A stretch of DNA of 64,000 nucleotides from the IMG/VR virus record IMGVR_UViG_3300024239_000132, positions 1 through 64,000 of that record. The stretch is one strand, 5' to 3'. This DNA is from a virus. Positions 46,574-53,523 of this stretch are shown here, piece by piece. A program made the translations under genes and the position numbers. Every line of letters starts with the position of its first letter. Positions within the stretch are counted from its first letter, which is position 1. The notes beneath the pieces were generated by a model that worked only from the letters and a program-made list of their open reading frames with translations, did not search any database and had not been told where the DNA came from.

Positions 46574-46996
46574 CGGCCAAGGATAGCGCGGGCGGCAATC
46601 GTTGAGAGGCCGTTCCCGCGCAAATCTGGTGAACGAGGTGGTGTAGCTGCGGGCCGGATTGTTTACCGGCTCAGTTTACTAAGCAGTTGCGCACTGCTGT
46701 TCTCGTCTCGTCGCGCACCCTCTTTTTTCGGAGGGGTCCTTGCCGTGTGTCCATCCACACCGCCGCAGCCCGCACACTCTATCACATTCCAGCGCTATGT
46801 GAATCCCTGAAACGACTAAGGGCGGCGCGACCGGGAACCCCCAATCCTTCGCCGCCCTCGAATGCTCGCACTACGCATGGCAGCCGAGACTAAGCCCGAA
46901 TATCGTTGCTGCGGCCCCCGGCTCTTGATCCACGCATAAAGCGCTGCCACCCGTCGGCAACCCAGAGTTGTTCCGGCGCTTGCCGCAGCCCATCCC
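46574..46996. other. Structured non-coding region between convergent genes
   Basis: This region of 423 bases shows no convincing gene. Several inverted repeats are visible: GCGCGGGCGGC (46586-46596) with 46609-46621; a GCCGG/CCGGC hairpin and a GCAGT-TGCGC-ACTGC hairpin near 46652-46695; a pyrimidine run CCCTCTTTTTTC before GGAGGGG near 46730; and GGGCGGCG (46820-46827) with CGCCGCCC (46850-46857). Some probably terminate the plus-strand tailspike unit and the minus-strand accessory operon. Base composition is GC-rich like the accessory block. Confidence 0.5.
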
Positions 46997-47356
46997 CTAT
47001 ACCACAGGCGGGGGTGAAGGGGAATCCCCTGTTTCGAGTGCGGCCAGTTCTGACAATGCCTGCGACCTTGCAACACGTCGCGCCTCTGCCTGCTCCGCCA
47101 TTGCTGGTGAATAGAACGGGTCTGCACTTTCCGGCACTTGGCCCATCGGACGGCGGATTGCGTCATGCAGGGCAATCGTGATGGCCTTCACCCGCCCCTC
47201 TGCCTCTGCAAGCGAGGTTTCGAGGGCCTGGATGCGGGCGGCGGCGCGATTGATCCGAACGCTGGCAAGGCTGAATTGAGCGTCGTCTTGACCATTGGTG
47301 GCTTTGACGGTGCGAAGGAACTCTGCGCTTTCCCTGAGGGCCACCAGATCATCCAT
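46997..47356 (-). CDS. Accessory protein, coiled coil
   Basis: This is a 119-residue protein, last gene of the GC-rich accessory operon. ATG 47356 (MDDLVALRESAEF) is favoured over an upstream alternative. The central region (ASVRINRAAARIQALETSLAEAE) predicts a coiled coil. It overlaps the membrane protein upstream by 8 nt. Similar short helical proteins are common in alphaproteobacterial prophages. Role unknown. Confidence 0.55.
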   Translation of the reverse strand: MDDLVALRESAEFLRTVKATNGQDDAQFSLASVRINRAAARIQALETSLAEAEGRVKAITIALHDAIRRPMGQVPESADPFYSPAMAEQAEARRVARSQALSELAALETGDSPSPPPVV

Positions 47357-47492
47357 CACCGTTCTCCCTAGCCTTGCGGCAGGCACTGAAGCCGTCGCGG
47401 TGTCCCTGCCAGTAGCCTTTGCTGAAACCGATTATTGCGCCGGTGATCAAGGGCAATCCAAATAGAGCTGCAATGCCGAGGAGGTCGCTCAT
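47349..47492 (-). CDS. 47-residue membrane protein
   Basis: ATG 47492 overlaps the upstream stop (ATGA). It has one hydrophobic segment (LLGIAALFGLPLITGAIIGF) and a polar tail with GYWQGHRDGF. It is coupled on both sides, typical of this operon. Function unknown. Confidence 0.55.
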   Translation of the reverse strand: MSDLLGIAALFGLPLITGAIIGFSKGYWQGHRDGFSACRKARENGDG

Positions 47493-47857
47493 TGCTTCCC
47501 CCTTACCGCGTCCAAGGCGGCGATTGCTGCGGTGGCTTGGTCCCATGCTAGCGCAACGTGCGGATTGTCCCGACGCTCAATTGCCCAATCCCTCACAAAG
47601 CAAGCGCCGTTCATCACCATGATAGCCCGCGCCACCGCCTCCACCTCATCCTCGCTCGGCTGCGCGCGTGGGCATCCGTGTTCCGCGCAATAGCCACAGT
47701 CGCTGGATGATGGGCACGTCTCACTCGGCACAGCATGGATAAGCTGGCCGGTGCGGTAGGCATCGAATAGCGCGTTCACGAAAGCCGCGTATTCCTCAGG
47801 CCCCTGCGTTGCCTTCTTGCTCAACGCCTCAAGCGCTTCTGGTGTTATCTCAGTCAT
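47489..47857 (-). CDS. Accessory protein with cysteine cluster
   Basis: This is a 122-residue protein. The middle has CPSSSDCGYCAEHGCP, a possible zinc site. The last part (EVEAVARAIMVMNGACF ... ATAAIAALDAVRG) follows a pattern common in small proteins of sphingomonad and related prophages. It overlaps the neighbouring genes by 4 and 8 nt. Function unknown. Confidence 0.6.
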   Translation of the reverse strand: MTEITPEALEALSKKATQGPEEYAAFVNALFDAYRTGQLIHAVPSETCPSSSDCGYCAEHGCPRAQPSEDEVEAVARAIMVMNGACFVRDWAIERRDNPHVALAWDQATAAIAALDAVRGKQ

Positions 47858-48317
47858 GGGTGGCCTCGGGTTTGTAGGCGATGATCTGGTCGCACTCAGG
47901 CACTCTATTATCCCAAATCAGGGATGCGGCAGTCCCGAGTTGGCTCCGGTCGATCACGCCATCTCGCATCATGTAGATCGGCCTGCTGTCTAGCGGTACC
48001 GGACACGGCCCGCCATCATGCTCGATCCACCCTTCCGCCTTCATCGCTTCATTGAGCATCGGGGTCTCCTTGAGGGATTGGCGTGCGAAGTAACAGGCCC
48101 TGCACTTTTCGACACACCATCCGTGTCGGGTTTCAATCCCCTTCAGCGCCTCCCGCAGCTTCCGCTCCCGTTCCTCGAAAGCGCGTTGGATCAGGACTGC
48201 GGCATGGCCACAGCCGTAGTTTCCGAGAACAATCGTGCTGGCGAGGCTAAATGCCCAATCCGGCGCTCCTTCGATGTCGGCTTCGGTCACCGCCCACTGT
48301 TCCGGTTCAGTCTGCAT
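47850..48317 (-). CDS. Accessory protein, unknown
   Basis: This is a 155-residue protein with start ATG 48317 (MQTEPEQWAV). It contains WCVEKCRACYFAR, a possible metal site, and GWIEHDGGPCPVPLDSRPIYMMRDG, a motif common in prophage proteins that end with WDNR...I.AYKP. It overlaps the upstream gene by 11 nt. Function unknown. Confidence 0.6.
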   Translation of the reverse strand: MQTEPEQWAVTEADIEGAPDWAFSLASTIVLGNYGCGHAAVLIQRAFEERERKLREALKGIETRHGWCVEKCRACYFARQSLKETPMLNEAMKAEGWIEHDGGPCPVPLDSRPIYMMRDGVIDRSQLGTAASLIWDNRVPECDQIIAYKPEATHD

Positions 48318-48540
48318 GGCTGCTTCCTTCAACAATAGAGCGGACCTGCATTCCAATGGCGGTTGCCCATGAGGGGATCATTGAGGATGTTGCCAAGCCC
48401 TTCTTGTGCAATCCCGGCAACGCGCGCCATAAATTGCCGTGATACGGGAAGCTAAGTTCTCCGCTGATCGTCTTCTGTGCTGCTAGCATCATCTGCTTCT
48501 GCGCAGGCGTCAGTCCCGCCGCTATCTCTTCCGCAGTCAT
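48307..48540 (-). CDS. Small accessory protein, unknown
   Basis: This is a 77-residue protein with start ATG 48540 (MTAEEIAAGLTPAQKQ), coupled by a 4-nt overlap to the gene upstream. The helix AGLTPAQKQMMLAA followed by LWRALPGLHKKGL looks like a winged-helix-like pattern seen in small prophage proteins. Not assigned. Confidence 0.5.
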   Translation of the reverse strand: MTAEEIAAGLTPAQKQMMLAAQKTISGELSFPYHGNLWRALPGLHKKGLATSSMIPSWATAIGMQVRSIVEGSSHAD

Positions 48541-48812
48541 GGATACGGCCTCCCCCAAGGATTGACTGTCGCGCGCAAACCGCAAGTGCATGGCGCATGG
48601 TCAAGTGGATCTAGGTCATTCGCCTTGCAGGTGACGGAGTGCTCAGGATCATCGAACATGGCAGGCGGGGCTGTCTCCGGAATACTGCCGTCGCTTAAGC
48701 GGCAATCAGGCTCGTCGTCCCGCATCCACCACTTGCCAGAGGGGCCGTATCCACCATTCCACATATCGCGTTCAAAGTCGGTCATTCCGCGCATTTCACC
48801 AAAGCCGCTCAT
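48537..48812 (-). CDS. Small accessory protein with C-terminal cysteines
   Basis: This is a 91-residue protein with start ATG 48812 overlapping the upstream stop (ATGA). It has an aromatic N-terminal half (MWNGGYGPSGKWWMRDDE) and a C-terminal part SVTCKANDLDPLDHAPCTCG with cysteines that may bind metal. Function unknown. Confidence 0.5.
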   Translation of the reverse strand: MSGFGEMRGMTDFERDMWNGGYGPSGKWWMRDDEPDCRLSDGSIPETAPPAMFDDPEHSVTCKANDLDPLDHAPCTCGLRATVNPWGRPYP

Positions 48813-49552
48813 TATCCTGCCTCCGGTGGTGTGGTTGGCCGCCATGCGGTCGGTTGCAGGCTCATGGCCTCATTTTCATTTGAGGCCCAGCAAGCTCCAC
48901 CAGACCAGCACGGCGGATGTTCGCCGTCGATCTCTGCCTGCCATTGGTCGCAAGTCTCATCGAGCGAGGACATCGAGGCATCGGGCAAAAGGCGAGCAAG
49001 GAAGGTCATGCTTCCGACCTTGACCTCAACCGGCGTGTCATACGGAGCCGTCTCTATCGGCCTCCAAGCCTCGGCAGGTGGTGCGGGGAGGGTGGTGCGC
49101 CGCACGTCTGTGAGGATAGCACCGCCATTGATAAGGCGCAGAAGCTCATCGACGCTTTCGATTGTCTTGGTCTGGCGGCGAATACCTACAGTCGCGGTGA
49201 ATGCAGTTGCCACCGGTGGTGTGGGGAGGGCGTAGAGGGGCATTGTCGCCATGCCCGATGGACGGGAATGCAGCACAATTCCGTTCGCTTCGAACTCGCT
49301 CTTGCGGTTCAACATCTCCGGAATGATGTAGCCCACCACCTCCCCGCGCTCGGCAGACTGGCGGTGACGGGCGAAGGCTTGGACAAGATAGTGATCGTCA
49401 TACTTTCCCGCCCGCACCTCACCGATAAAGAGGGCTGGTTCCTCATCCTTTCTCACATAGAGGTGGCACAGTATTGGAAGCGCCGCATCGCGATCCGCCT
49501 GAGTGACCGTCACTTCCGCTTCCCGCGCCTCTTGGCTTACTGTGGTGGTCAT
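48812..49552 (-). CDS. DUF551-type accessory protein
   Basis: This is a 246-residue protein. The C-terminal 80 residues show the DUF551 pattern (AWRPIETAPYDTPVEVKVG, CWASNENEAMSL, TAWRPTTPP), found mainly in phages and prophages. The N-terminal part includes ERGEVVGYIIPEMLNRK, a second common prophage segment, so two modules are fused. ATG 49552 overlaps the neighbour by 4 nt. No biochemical role is known. Confidence 0.65.
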   Translation of the reverse strand: MTTTVSQEAREAEVTVTQADRDAALPILCHLYVRKDEEPALFIGEVRAGKYDDHYLVQAFARHRQSAERGEVVGYIIPEMLNRKSEFEANGIVLHSRPSGMATMPLYALPTPPVATAFTATVGIRRQTKTIESVDELLRLINGGAILTDVRRTTLPAPPAEAWRPIETAPYDTPVEVKVGSMTFLARLLPDASMSSLDETCDQWQAEIDGEHPPCWSGGACWASNENEAMSLQPTAWRPTTPPEAG

Positions 49553-49749
49553 CGGGTGGGTTCCTTGGGTTCACAACGCCAATACGTGGTGGTGGTCACT
49601 TCCATGGCGAATATCTTGTCGCATGCCTCGCAGGCGTATTCGATCAGGTCTTCATTGTAGAAGAAGCCCCCATCGTGCTGATGGACGTGGCCGCAGTATG
49701 GACATTCCGGCGCGGCATCACTGAGCGTAGTTCCACAGGTCTTATCCAC
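49549..49749 (-). CDS. Zinc-ribbon protein
   Basis: This is a 66-residue protein with GTG start 49749. CPYCGH at about 16-21 and CEACDK at about 40-45 form a four-cysteine zinc ribbon. It begins with the same GTGGATAAGAC as the next gene upstream, pointing to a short duplication. Coupled by overlaps. It probably binds nucleic acid or protein. Confidence 0.6.
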   Translation of the reverse strand: MDKTCGTTLSDAAPECPYCGHVHQHDGGFFYNEDLIEYACEACDKIFAMEVTTTTYWRCEPKEPTR

Positions 49750-49969
49750 GGCTTGGTTCCTTGGGTTGGTGGGCCGCGACGATCTCCTTCACCACGTCCA
49801 CAATGATTGCGTCCTGCTCGGTGTTGATACCGCAGGGCATTCTGCTGGTTGCCTTGCAGACAGGGCACTTGCCTGGGGAAAAGGTGTGATCCCTGCGGAT
49901 CGGGCACTTCAGAAGCGCTGCCTTGCGGGCATTCAGTGCCTCAGCGAGTTGGCTGACGGTCTTATCCAC
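49742..49969 (-). CDS. Small protein with CPxC pair
   Basis: This is a 75-residue protein. GTG 49969 with GAGGAGG ahead is preferred over longer frames. CPIRRDHTFSPGKCPVC suggests a zinc site, and the N-terminal part (VSQLAEALNARKAALL) is helical. It overlaps both neighbours by 8 nt. Function unknown. Confidence 0.5.
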   Translation of the reverse strand: MDKTVSQLAEALNARKAALLKCPIRRDHTFSPGKCPVCKATSRMPCGINTEQDAIIVDVVKEIVAAHQPKEPSRG

Positions 49970-50147
49970 GGCCTGCCTCCTCAATAGCATCGGCAGCTTC
50001 AATCTCGGTGTGGTGCAGTGACTGGACGACGCACTTGCAACCACCATCGACGCGCTTGCTTGGATCTATCGCGATGACGGCAAATCTTTCTCCGTTGACG
50101 CCCTTATAGGCTTCATCAAGAGTGGCTATTGCGAGGTAAGGCTTCAT
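49962..50147 (-). CDS. 61-residue accessory protein
   Basis: ATG 50147 overlaps the upstream stop by 4 nt. The sequence is a small alpha/beta protein (KPYLAIATLDEAYKGVNG, KCVVQSLHHTEIEAADAIEE). No family recognised. Confidence 0.5.
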   Translation of the reverse strand: MKPYLAIATLDEAYKGVNGERFAVIAIDPSKRVDGGCKCVVQSLHHTEIEAADAIEEAGRG

Positions 50148-50344
50148 CGGCCTGCCTCCGGTCCATACAGCGGGTCTGGTTCGCTACCGTCTTCCGCAAT
50201 CCAATGTTCTGCGCTGCGGTCTCCATCATCACAGAGATTGCACTTGTCGTGCTCAATGCGGGCGACCCAATCGGGCACGTCGGGGAAACTGGAGCGCTGA
50301 AACTCAACAGACCGTTTACACTTGCGGCAATGTAGGGAGATCAT
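50144..50344 (-). CDS. Zinc-binding accessory protein
   Basis: This is a 66-residue protein with CRKC at 6-9 and CNLCDDGDRSAEHWI in the middle, a four-cysteine site with a following His. ATG 50344 is coupled to the gene upstream by a 4-nt overlap. Function unknown. Confidence 0.55.
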   Translation of the reverse strand: MISLHCRKCKRSVEFQRSSFPDVPDWVARIEHDKCNLCDDGDRSAEHWIAEDGSEPDPLYGPEAGR

Positions 50345-50715
50345 CGGCCTGCCTCCTTGAGTGCTGCGAGAAGGTCGCGGGCGCGTTCAAAGTCCTCGTA
50401 TGAGAACCAGTCCTGCACCCTGTCGCGGTAGATCATTTCCCAGACGGCTTGCGTGTCTTTCGGGTCATCCTCGCCGACGAACGCAAACGCCTCCAGCGCC
50501 TCAACAAGCCGGTGATGGCTGTTCACTGCATGGACGATGAAGGCGGCGTTGGCTTCGACACGCGAGTATTCACCGGCGTCAATTTCGGTCGGCCAAGGCA
50601 GTGCTGCGCAAACAAGCCCGCCAAGGTTACTGCCAACAATATACACGCCGGGGTCATTTTCGGTTTCCAGCACCTGCGCTTCCCAAGGCAAAGGCGTATG
50701 TGCAGTCTCAGTCAT
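50341..50715 (-). CDS. Prophage-type accessory protein (HTPLPW family)
   Basis: This is a 124-residue protein with start ATG 50715 (MTETAHTPLPW). The opening HTPLPW with a later EANAAFIVHAVNSHHRLVEAL is a widespread phage and prophage pattern of unknown function. It overlaps the zinc-ribbon gene upstream by 8 nt. GC-rich codons. Confidence 0.6.
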   Translation of the reverse strand: MTETAHTPLPWEAQVLETENDPGVYIVGSNLGGLVCAALPWPTEIDAGEYSRVEANAAFIVHAVNSHHRLVEALEAFAFVGEDDPKDTQAVWEMIYRDRVQDWFSYEDFERARDLLAALKEAGR

Positions 50716-51058
50716 GGCGGGCATCCCCAAAGCAAATCTCACCGGCCCGTGAAATGTCCTTGCCGCAGACCTTGCATCGCAGCGTGTGCAGTTCGCCGTT
50801 GCGGGCTTTGATCTCGGGCGGGCAGTCTGGATCACCCGGCCCCCACGAGACGTGCTTGCGGCTGATGGCGCGGTCAAAGGCTTCCGCGATCTGCACAGCC
50901 AGCCATGCAATGCGCGGTTCCTCGGTGTTGCTTTCCAGCCAAAGCGCGATGTGGCCCGCGTTGGTGATGTCGAGTTCGGCACAGTAGCGCTCGACTGCAT
51001 TGCTTGCCTTTTCCATCGCCTCGGGGGTGAATGGTGATTGCTTCTGGTTCTCACTCAT
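50708..51058 (-). CDS. Accessory protein with C-terminal zinc ribbon
   Basis: This is a 116-residue protein with start ATG 51058. It has a helical N-terminal half (EAMEKASNAVERYCAEL) and a C-terminal CKVCGKDISRAGEICFG, likely a zinc site. It overlaps neighbours by 4 and 8 nt. Function unknown. Confidence 0.55.
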   Translation of the reverse strand: MSENQKQSPFTPEAMEKASNAVERYCAELDITNAGHIALWLESNTEEPRIAWLAVQIAEAFDRAISRKHVSWGPGDPDCPPEIKARNGELHTLRCKVCGKDISRAGEICFGDARHD

Positions 51059-51201
51059 TTCGCTTCACTCCAATGCGGCACACCCCGCCCCGCCAGCGTG
51101 AATTGATCCATCATCTTGTTCCATTGAATCCTGGCCCAGATCGCTAGTCCAACCAGACAAAGAAAGACGAACGTGGCAGGAATCATTATGACAAAGAGCA
51201 T
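51055..51201 (-). CDS. 48-residue membrane protein, first gene of accessory operon
   Basis: ATG 51201 begins MLFVIMIPATFVFLCLVGLA, a single membrane segment, followed by a polar tail. It overlaps the next gene by 4 nt. It is the gene nearest the attP on this side, so after integration it would lie near a prophage end. Confidence 0.5.
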   Translation of the reverse strand: MLFVIMIPATFVFLCLVGLAIWARIQWNKMMDQFTLAGRGVPHWSEAK

Positions 51202-51253
51202 GCTGTGTTCCCTTTCTGGTTCGCAGCTAGCGGAGCCGGGTGTAATTGCCAAT

Positions 51254-51272
51254 CCATACAAAGCCCATACAG
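51254..51272 (+). repeat. Left arm-type integrase sites
   Basis: CCATACAAA at 51254-51262 and CCATACAG at 51265-51272 are spaced 11 bases apart in direct orientation. The same word returns on the other side of the core. Confidence 0.6.
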
Positions 51273-51333
51273 TAGCTTTTTAAGATGAGCATTTTATCAC
51301 ATAAATTTAGTATCTTAGTGGAATTCGCCTTGT

Positions 51334-51381
51334 CCCTTCACACGGGTGGGGTCACAGGTTCAATCCCTGTCGCGCCCACCA
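51334..51381 (+). other. attP core identical to a tRNA-Val(CAC) 3' part
   Basis: This segment has the exact layout of a tRNA from the anticodon stem to CCA. CCC (51334-51336), loop TTCACAC with anticodon CAC (51339-51341), GGGTG, variable GGGTC, T arm ACAGG-TTCAATC-CCTGT (51354-51370), acceptor CGCGCCC, A, CCA. Upstream bases GT break the anticodon stem, so it is not a working tRNA. Integrases often recombine in such segments and restore the host tRNA. Host identity is inferred and needs the host genome. Confidence 0.85.
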
Positions 51382-51464
51382 CTTAAACCCCTGAAATTAC
51401 TAGGTTTTAAGTGGCTTGGTTGACCGAACCAAGAAAGCCAAAATACGGCAAAACACGTCAAATT

Positions 51465-51483
51465 TCATACAAATCCATACAAA
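51465..51483 (+). repeat. Right arm-type integrase sites
   Basis: TCATACAAA at 51465-51473 and CCATACAAA at 51475-51483 are direct repeats 10 bases apart. They mirror the left arm sites and are typical of tyrosine-integrase arm binding. Confidence 0.6.
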
Positions 51484-51579
51484 ACGCATGCAGAGCCCAG
51501 ACGGTGCAGCAGATAACTTCAGCACTAGGCGTTGCATGATTCGTTTGGCATAAGCCTCTCACACTTATGAGGAATGCTT

Positions 51580-51900
51580 ATGCGGACGATGATTGTGTTG
51601 GGTCTGAGCCTGGCTTTGGGAGCATGCTCTTCGACAATGACCCAGGAACAGGCCATGGCTCGATACGGTACTACTGATCCTGCTACGATCGCTGCGATTC
51701 AGCAGAGGAATTACAACCAGACCATGAACAATCTGACTGCCATGAACAGCCAGATGCAACAGAACGTAGCCACGGGATGGGTTACCTTGAGCCAAGGGCA
51801 ACAGCCCCCAGCTGTAGGCAATTACCAGTACCAGGGATCCGATGGATCATGGATCTACTGTGTTCGTGTAAGCGCCAGTGTCGTTAACTGCCGCCAATGA
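51580..51900 (+). CDS. Lipoprotein next to attP
   Basis: This is a 106-residue protein. ATG 51580 with GAGGA at good spacing is chosen over ATG 51574. The N-terminus MRTMIVLGLSLALGACSST is a lipoprotein signal with lipobox LGAC. The mature part is Gln/Asn-rich (NYNQTMNNLTAMNSQMQQN) with a beta-rich end containing two cysteines. Its place beside attP, read alone on the plus strand, is typical of genes expressed from a prophage, such as superinfection exclusion or surface change. That role is inference. Confidence 0.7.
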   Translation: MRTMIVLGLSLALGACSSTMTQEQAMARYGTTDPATIAAIQQRNYNQTMNNLTAMNSQMQQNVATGWVTLSQGQQPPAVGNYQYQGSDGSWIYCVRVSASVVNCRQ

Positions 51901-52119
51901 GTTGTGGGCAATCTCAGGATAGAGGGCGTCCGACCAGGGTTTCCCGGAAGCAACCCAACCAGCATAGAAAGCTGGGAGGTCAGCTTCCGGGAGAGATGCT
52001 TCCAAGGCTGCATTCTCATAGGTTCCCGCGGTGAACAGAAGACCTGTCACCTCCAGCTCTGGATGGGCAACAGCAACTTCATCGAAGTCTTCGAGTAGGA
52101 TGCTTTTAAGGGATTGCAT
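51847..52119 (-). CDS. Small protein downstream of integrase, unknown
   Basis: This is a 90-residue protein. ATG 52119 follows GGAG with proper spacing. Its 3' end overlaps the lipoprotein gene by 54 nt in a convergent arrangement. It is acidic (LLEDFDEVAVAHPELEV). It lies 47 nt after the integrase stop on the same strand and may belong to the integration unit. No family recognised. Confidence 0.55.
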   Translation of the reverse strand: MQSLKSILLEDFDEVAVAHPELEVTGLLFTAGTYENAALEASLPEADLPAFYAGWVASGKPWSDALYPEIAHNSLAAVNDTGAYTNTVDP

Positions 52120-52166
52120 GGCAAGGCTCCGTGAAAATTTACACGTTGAGTCTTGCTACCCTCAAG

Positions 52167-53273
52167 TCAAGCCTTCCTCAGTTTGATCTTGGTCTTGGCC
52201 TCGGCTCTAGCAATGCCTGCGAGCTGGGCTTCATGGACCTTGTTGGCGATCTCTTCTGCGTGGGTGTAGGTACGCTTCATCAAATTGACGTCAGCCCACC
52301 CACCAAAGGCAGCAGCTGCCTTCTCGTCGATAGAGTGCCTGACGTTCAGTTCCTGACCGAAGCCATGTCTGCCGGCGGCATGGAACGGGATGAATTCTAT
52401 CTTGGCTTTCTCGATAGCCTTGTTCCAAGCCTTGCGAGGAGAAGATCTTTCGGCATAGCCGAATAGGCGCCGGTTACGATCGGTATGTTCCCAGCCTCTG
52501 GGATAGAGTTCAGGTGGCAGCTCTCTGAGTTCGGCCGCCAGCCATTCAGGGATATCGAGCCAGCGATCTCCCATTCCCTTGGCTCCAGGAATGCACAGCC
52601 TTGATCCGGCAGAATCGAAATGGCTGGGGTGCATTTCCATAGCCTGAGAAATTCGAGCACCGGTAGCGAACATGGTCAGAGCCAGAGCTCTCACTCTTGG
52701 TTCGGCATGCTCGCAGAATTGGAGGATCCATTCCCATGAGCCAGGAGGATAATGCTTTCGGCCAGATGAGCCTCGTCTCTTGTCCTGCCTGGTTCGCTCC
52801 TGACGATCATAGCCCTTGATTTTAATGGGGGCACATTTGCCCAGATCATGGGCATTGTTGATGACAGATCGGACAGGAGTCAGAACCTGACGGGTCCATG
52901 TGACGGTACCAGCATCAGGGTAGATTTCTCGAGCGAGTTCTCTCACCATTTTGGGGGTGATCTCGATCAGAGGCTTTTCACCCCATTCCTCGAGTATCGG
53001 TATAAGATAGCCGGCAGTCTTGGCATTGGCCTCGTACAGCAGACAGGCTTCGGCAAAGGTGAATGCCTTTTCCTCTTCCTTGTCTGCTGTTTCAGGACCA
53101 AGCAGAAAGCGTCGGACTATCCTTGCTTCTTCCTGCCTGCACCACTCCCACGCACCTTGCTCTGATAGAGCTCCAGTGCTTTTCTGGTAGTAGTCTGAGA
53201 TGGGCCGGCCTTCGTGCGTGACTCGACCTTTGGCCCACCATTTGGTGCCTCTGAGGTACGGTTCGAGCGGCAC
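52167..53273 (-). CDS. int: Tyrosine site-specific integrase
   Basis: This is a 368-residue integrase. Catalytic residues are visible: Arg207 in ATGARISQ, His298 and Arg302 in FHAAGRHGFG, Trp326 in FGGWADV, and Tyr336 in RTYTH. The N-terminal part (MPLEPYLRGTKWWAKG) looks like an arm-binding domain. GTG 53273 lies behind AAGGAAGGTGA, which itself is inside the xis-like gene. It should recombine attP (51334-51381) with a tRNA-Val gene. Integrases are not part of the classic N4 gene set. Confidence 0.93.
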   Translation of the reverse strand: MPLEPYLRGTKWWAKGRVTHEGRPISDYYQKSTGALSEQGAWEWCRQEEARIVRRFLLGPETADKEEEKAFTFAEACLLYEANAKTAGYLIPILEEWGEKPLIEITPKMVRELAREIYPDAGTVTWTRQVLTPVRSVINNAHDLGKCAPIKIKGYDRQERTRQDKRRGSSGRKHYPPGSWEWILQFCEHAEPRVRALALTMFATGARISQAMEMHPSHFDSAGSRLCIPGAKGMGDRWLDIPEWLAAELRELPPELYPRGWEHTDRNRRLFGYAERSSPRKAWNKAIEKAKIEFIPFHAAGRHGFGQELNVRHSIDEKAAAAFGGWADVNLMKRTYTHAEEIANKVHEAQLAGIARAEAKTKIKLRKA

Positions 53274-53512
53274 TTCTCACCTTCCTTGAGTATCAGTTCC
53301 ATGTGACCCACGGTGATCAGCATGGTTCGTCCGAGCTTTATCCGAGCACCGAGCTTGTTGGCCTTCTCTCTGAGACTCCGTTCAGAGATGGTAATGCCCT
53401 TCTCGGCCAGCAACTCCACCCATTCGGATGGTTGCTTTCCGTGTTCGATGACATGGGGAACAGACGGGTTCAAGGGAATGAAAGAGCGACCGATGAAGTC
53501 ATGCACAGCCAT
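53117..53512 (-). CDS. Excisionase-like winged-helix protein
   Basis: This is a 131-residue protein starting at ATG 53512. Residues about 29-75 (WVELLAEKGITISERSLREK, then LGARIKLGRTMLITVGHMEL) follow the small winged-helix pattern of excisionases. The C-terminal 50 residues are basic and low in complexity, and overlap the integrase gene by 157 nt in another frame. It would bind attP/attR and steer the integrase to excision. The overlap couples expression of both. The Xis call is by pattern and position. Confidence 0.7.
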   Translation of the reverse strand: MAVHDFIGRSFIPLNPSVPHVIEHGKQPSEWVELLAEKGITISERSLREKANKLGARIKLGRTMLITVGHMELILKEGEKCRSNRTSEAPNGGPKVESRTKAGPSQTTTRKALELYQSKVRGSGAGRKKQG

Positions 53513-53523
53513 GGGTCAGCCTT

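Larger units (their letters stand above)
51202..51579. other. Intergenic integration region around attP
   Basis: There is no gene in 378 bases. It holds arm-type repeats on both sides of the tRNA-derived core, an AT-rich stretch (51273-51320), and downstream of the core two inverted repeats: CCACTTAAA with TTTAAGTGG, and CTTGGTT with AACCAAG (about 51404-51424). The latter could be Xis/host-factor sites or terminators. The right end includes the promoter and leader of the lipoprotein gene. Confidence 0.6.

Noticed and set aside
51334-51381. A tRNA gene
   Set aside because: Only the 3' part is present. There is no D arm or acceptor 5' strand and the anticodon stem is broken, which fits an attachment core.
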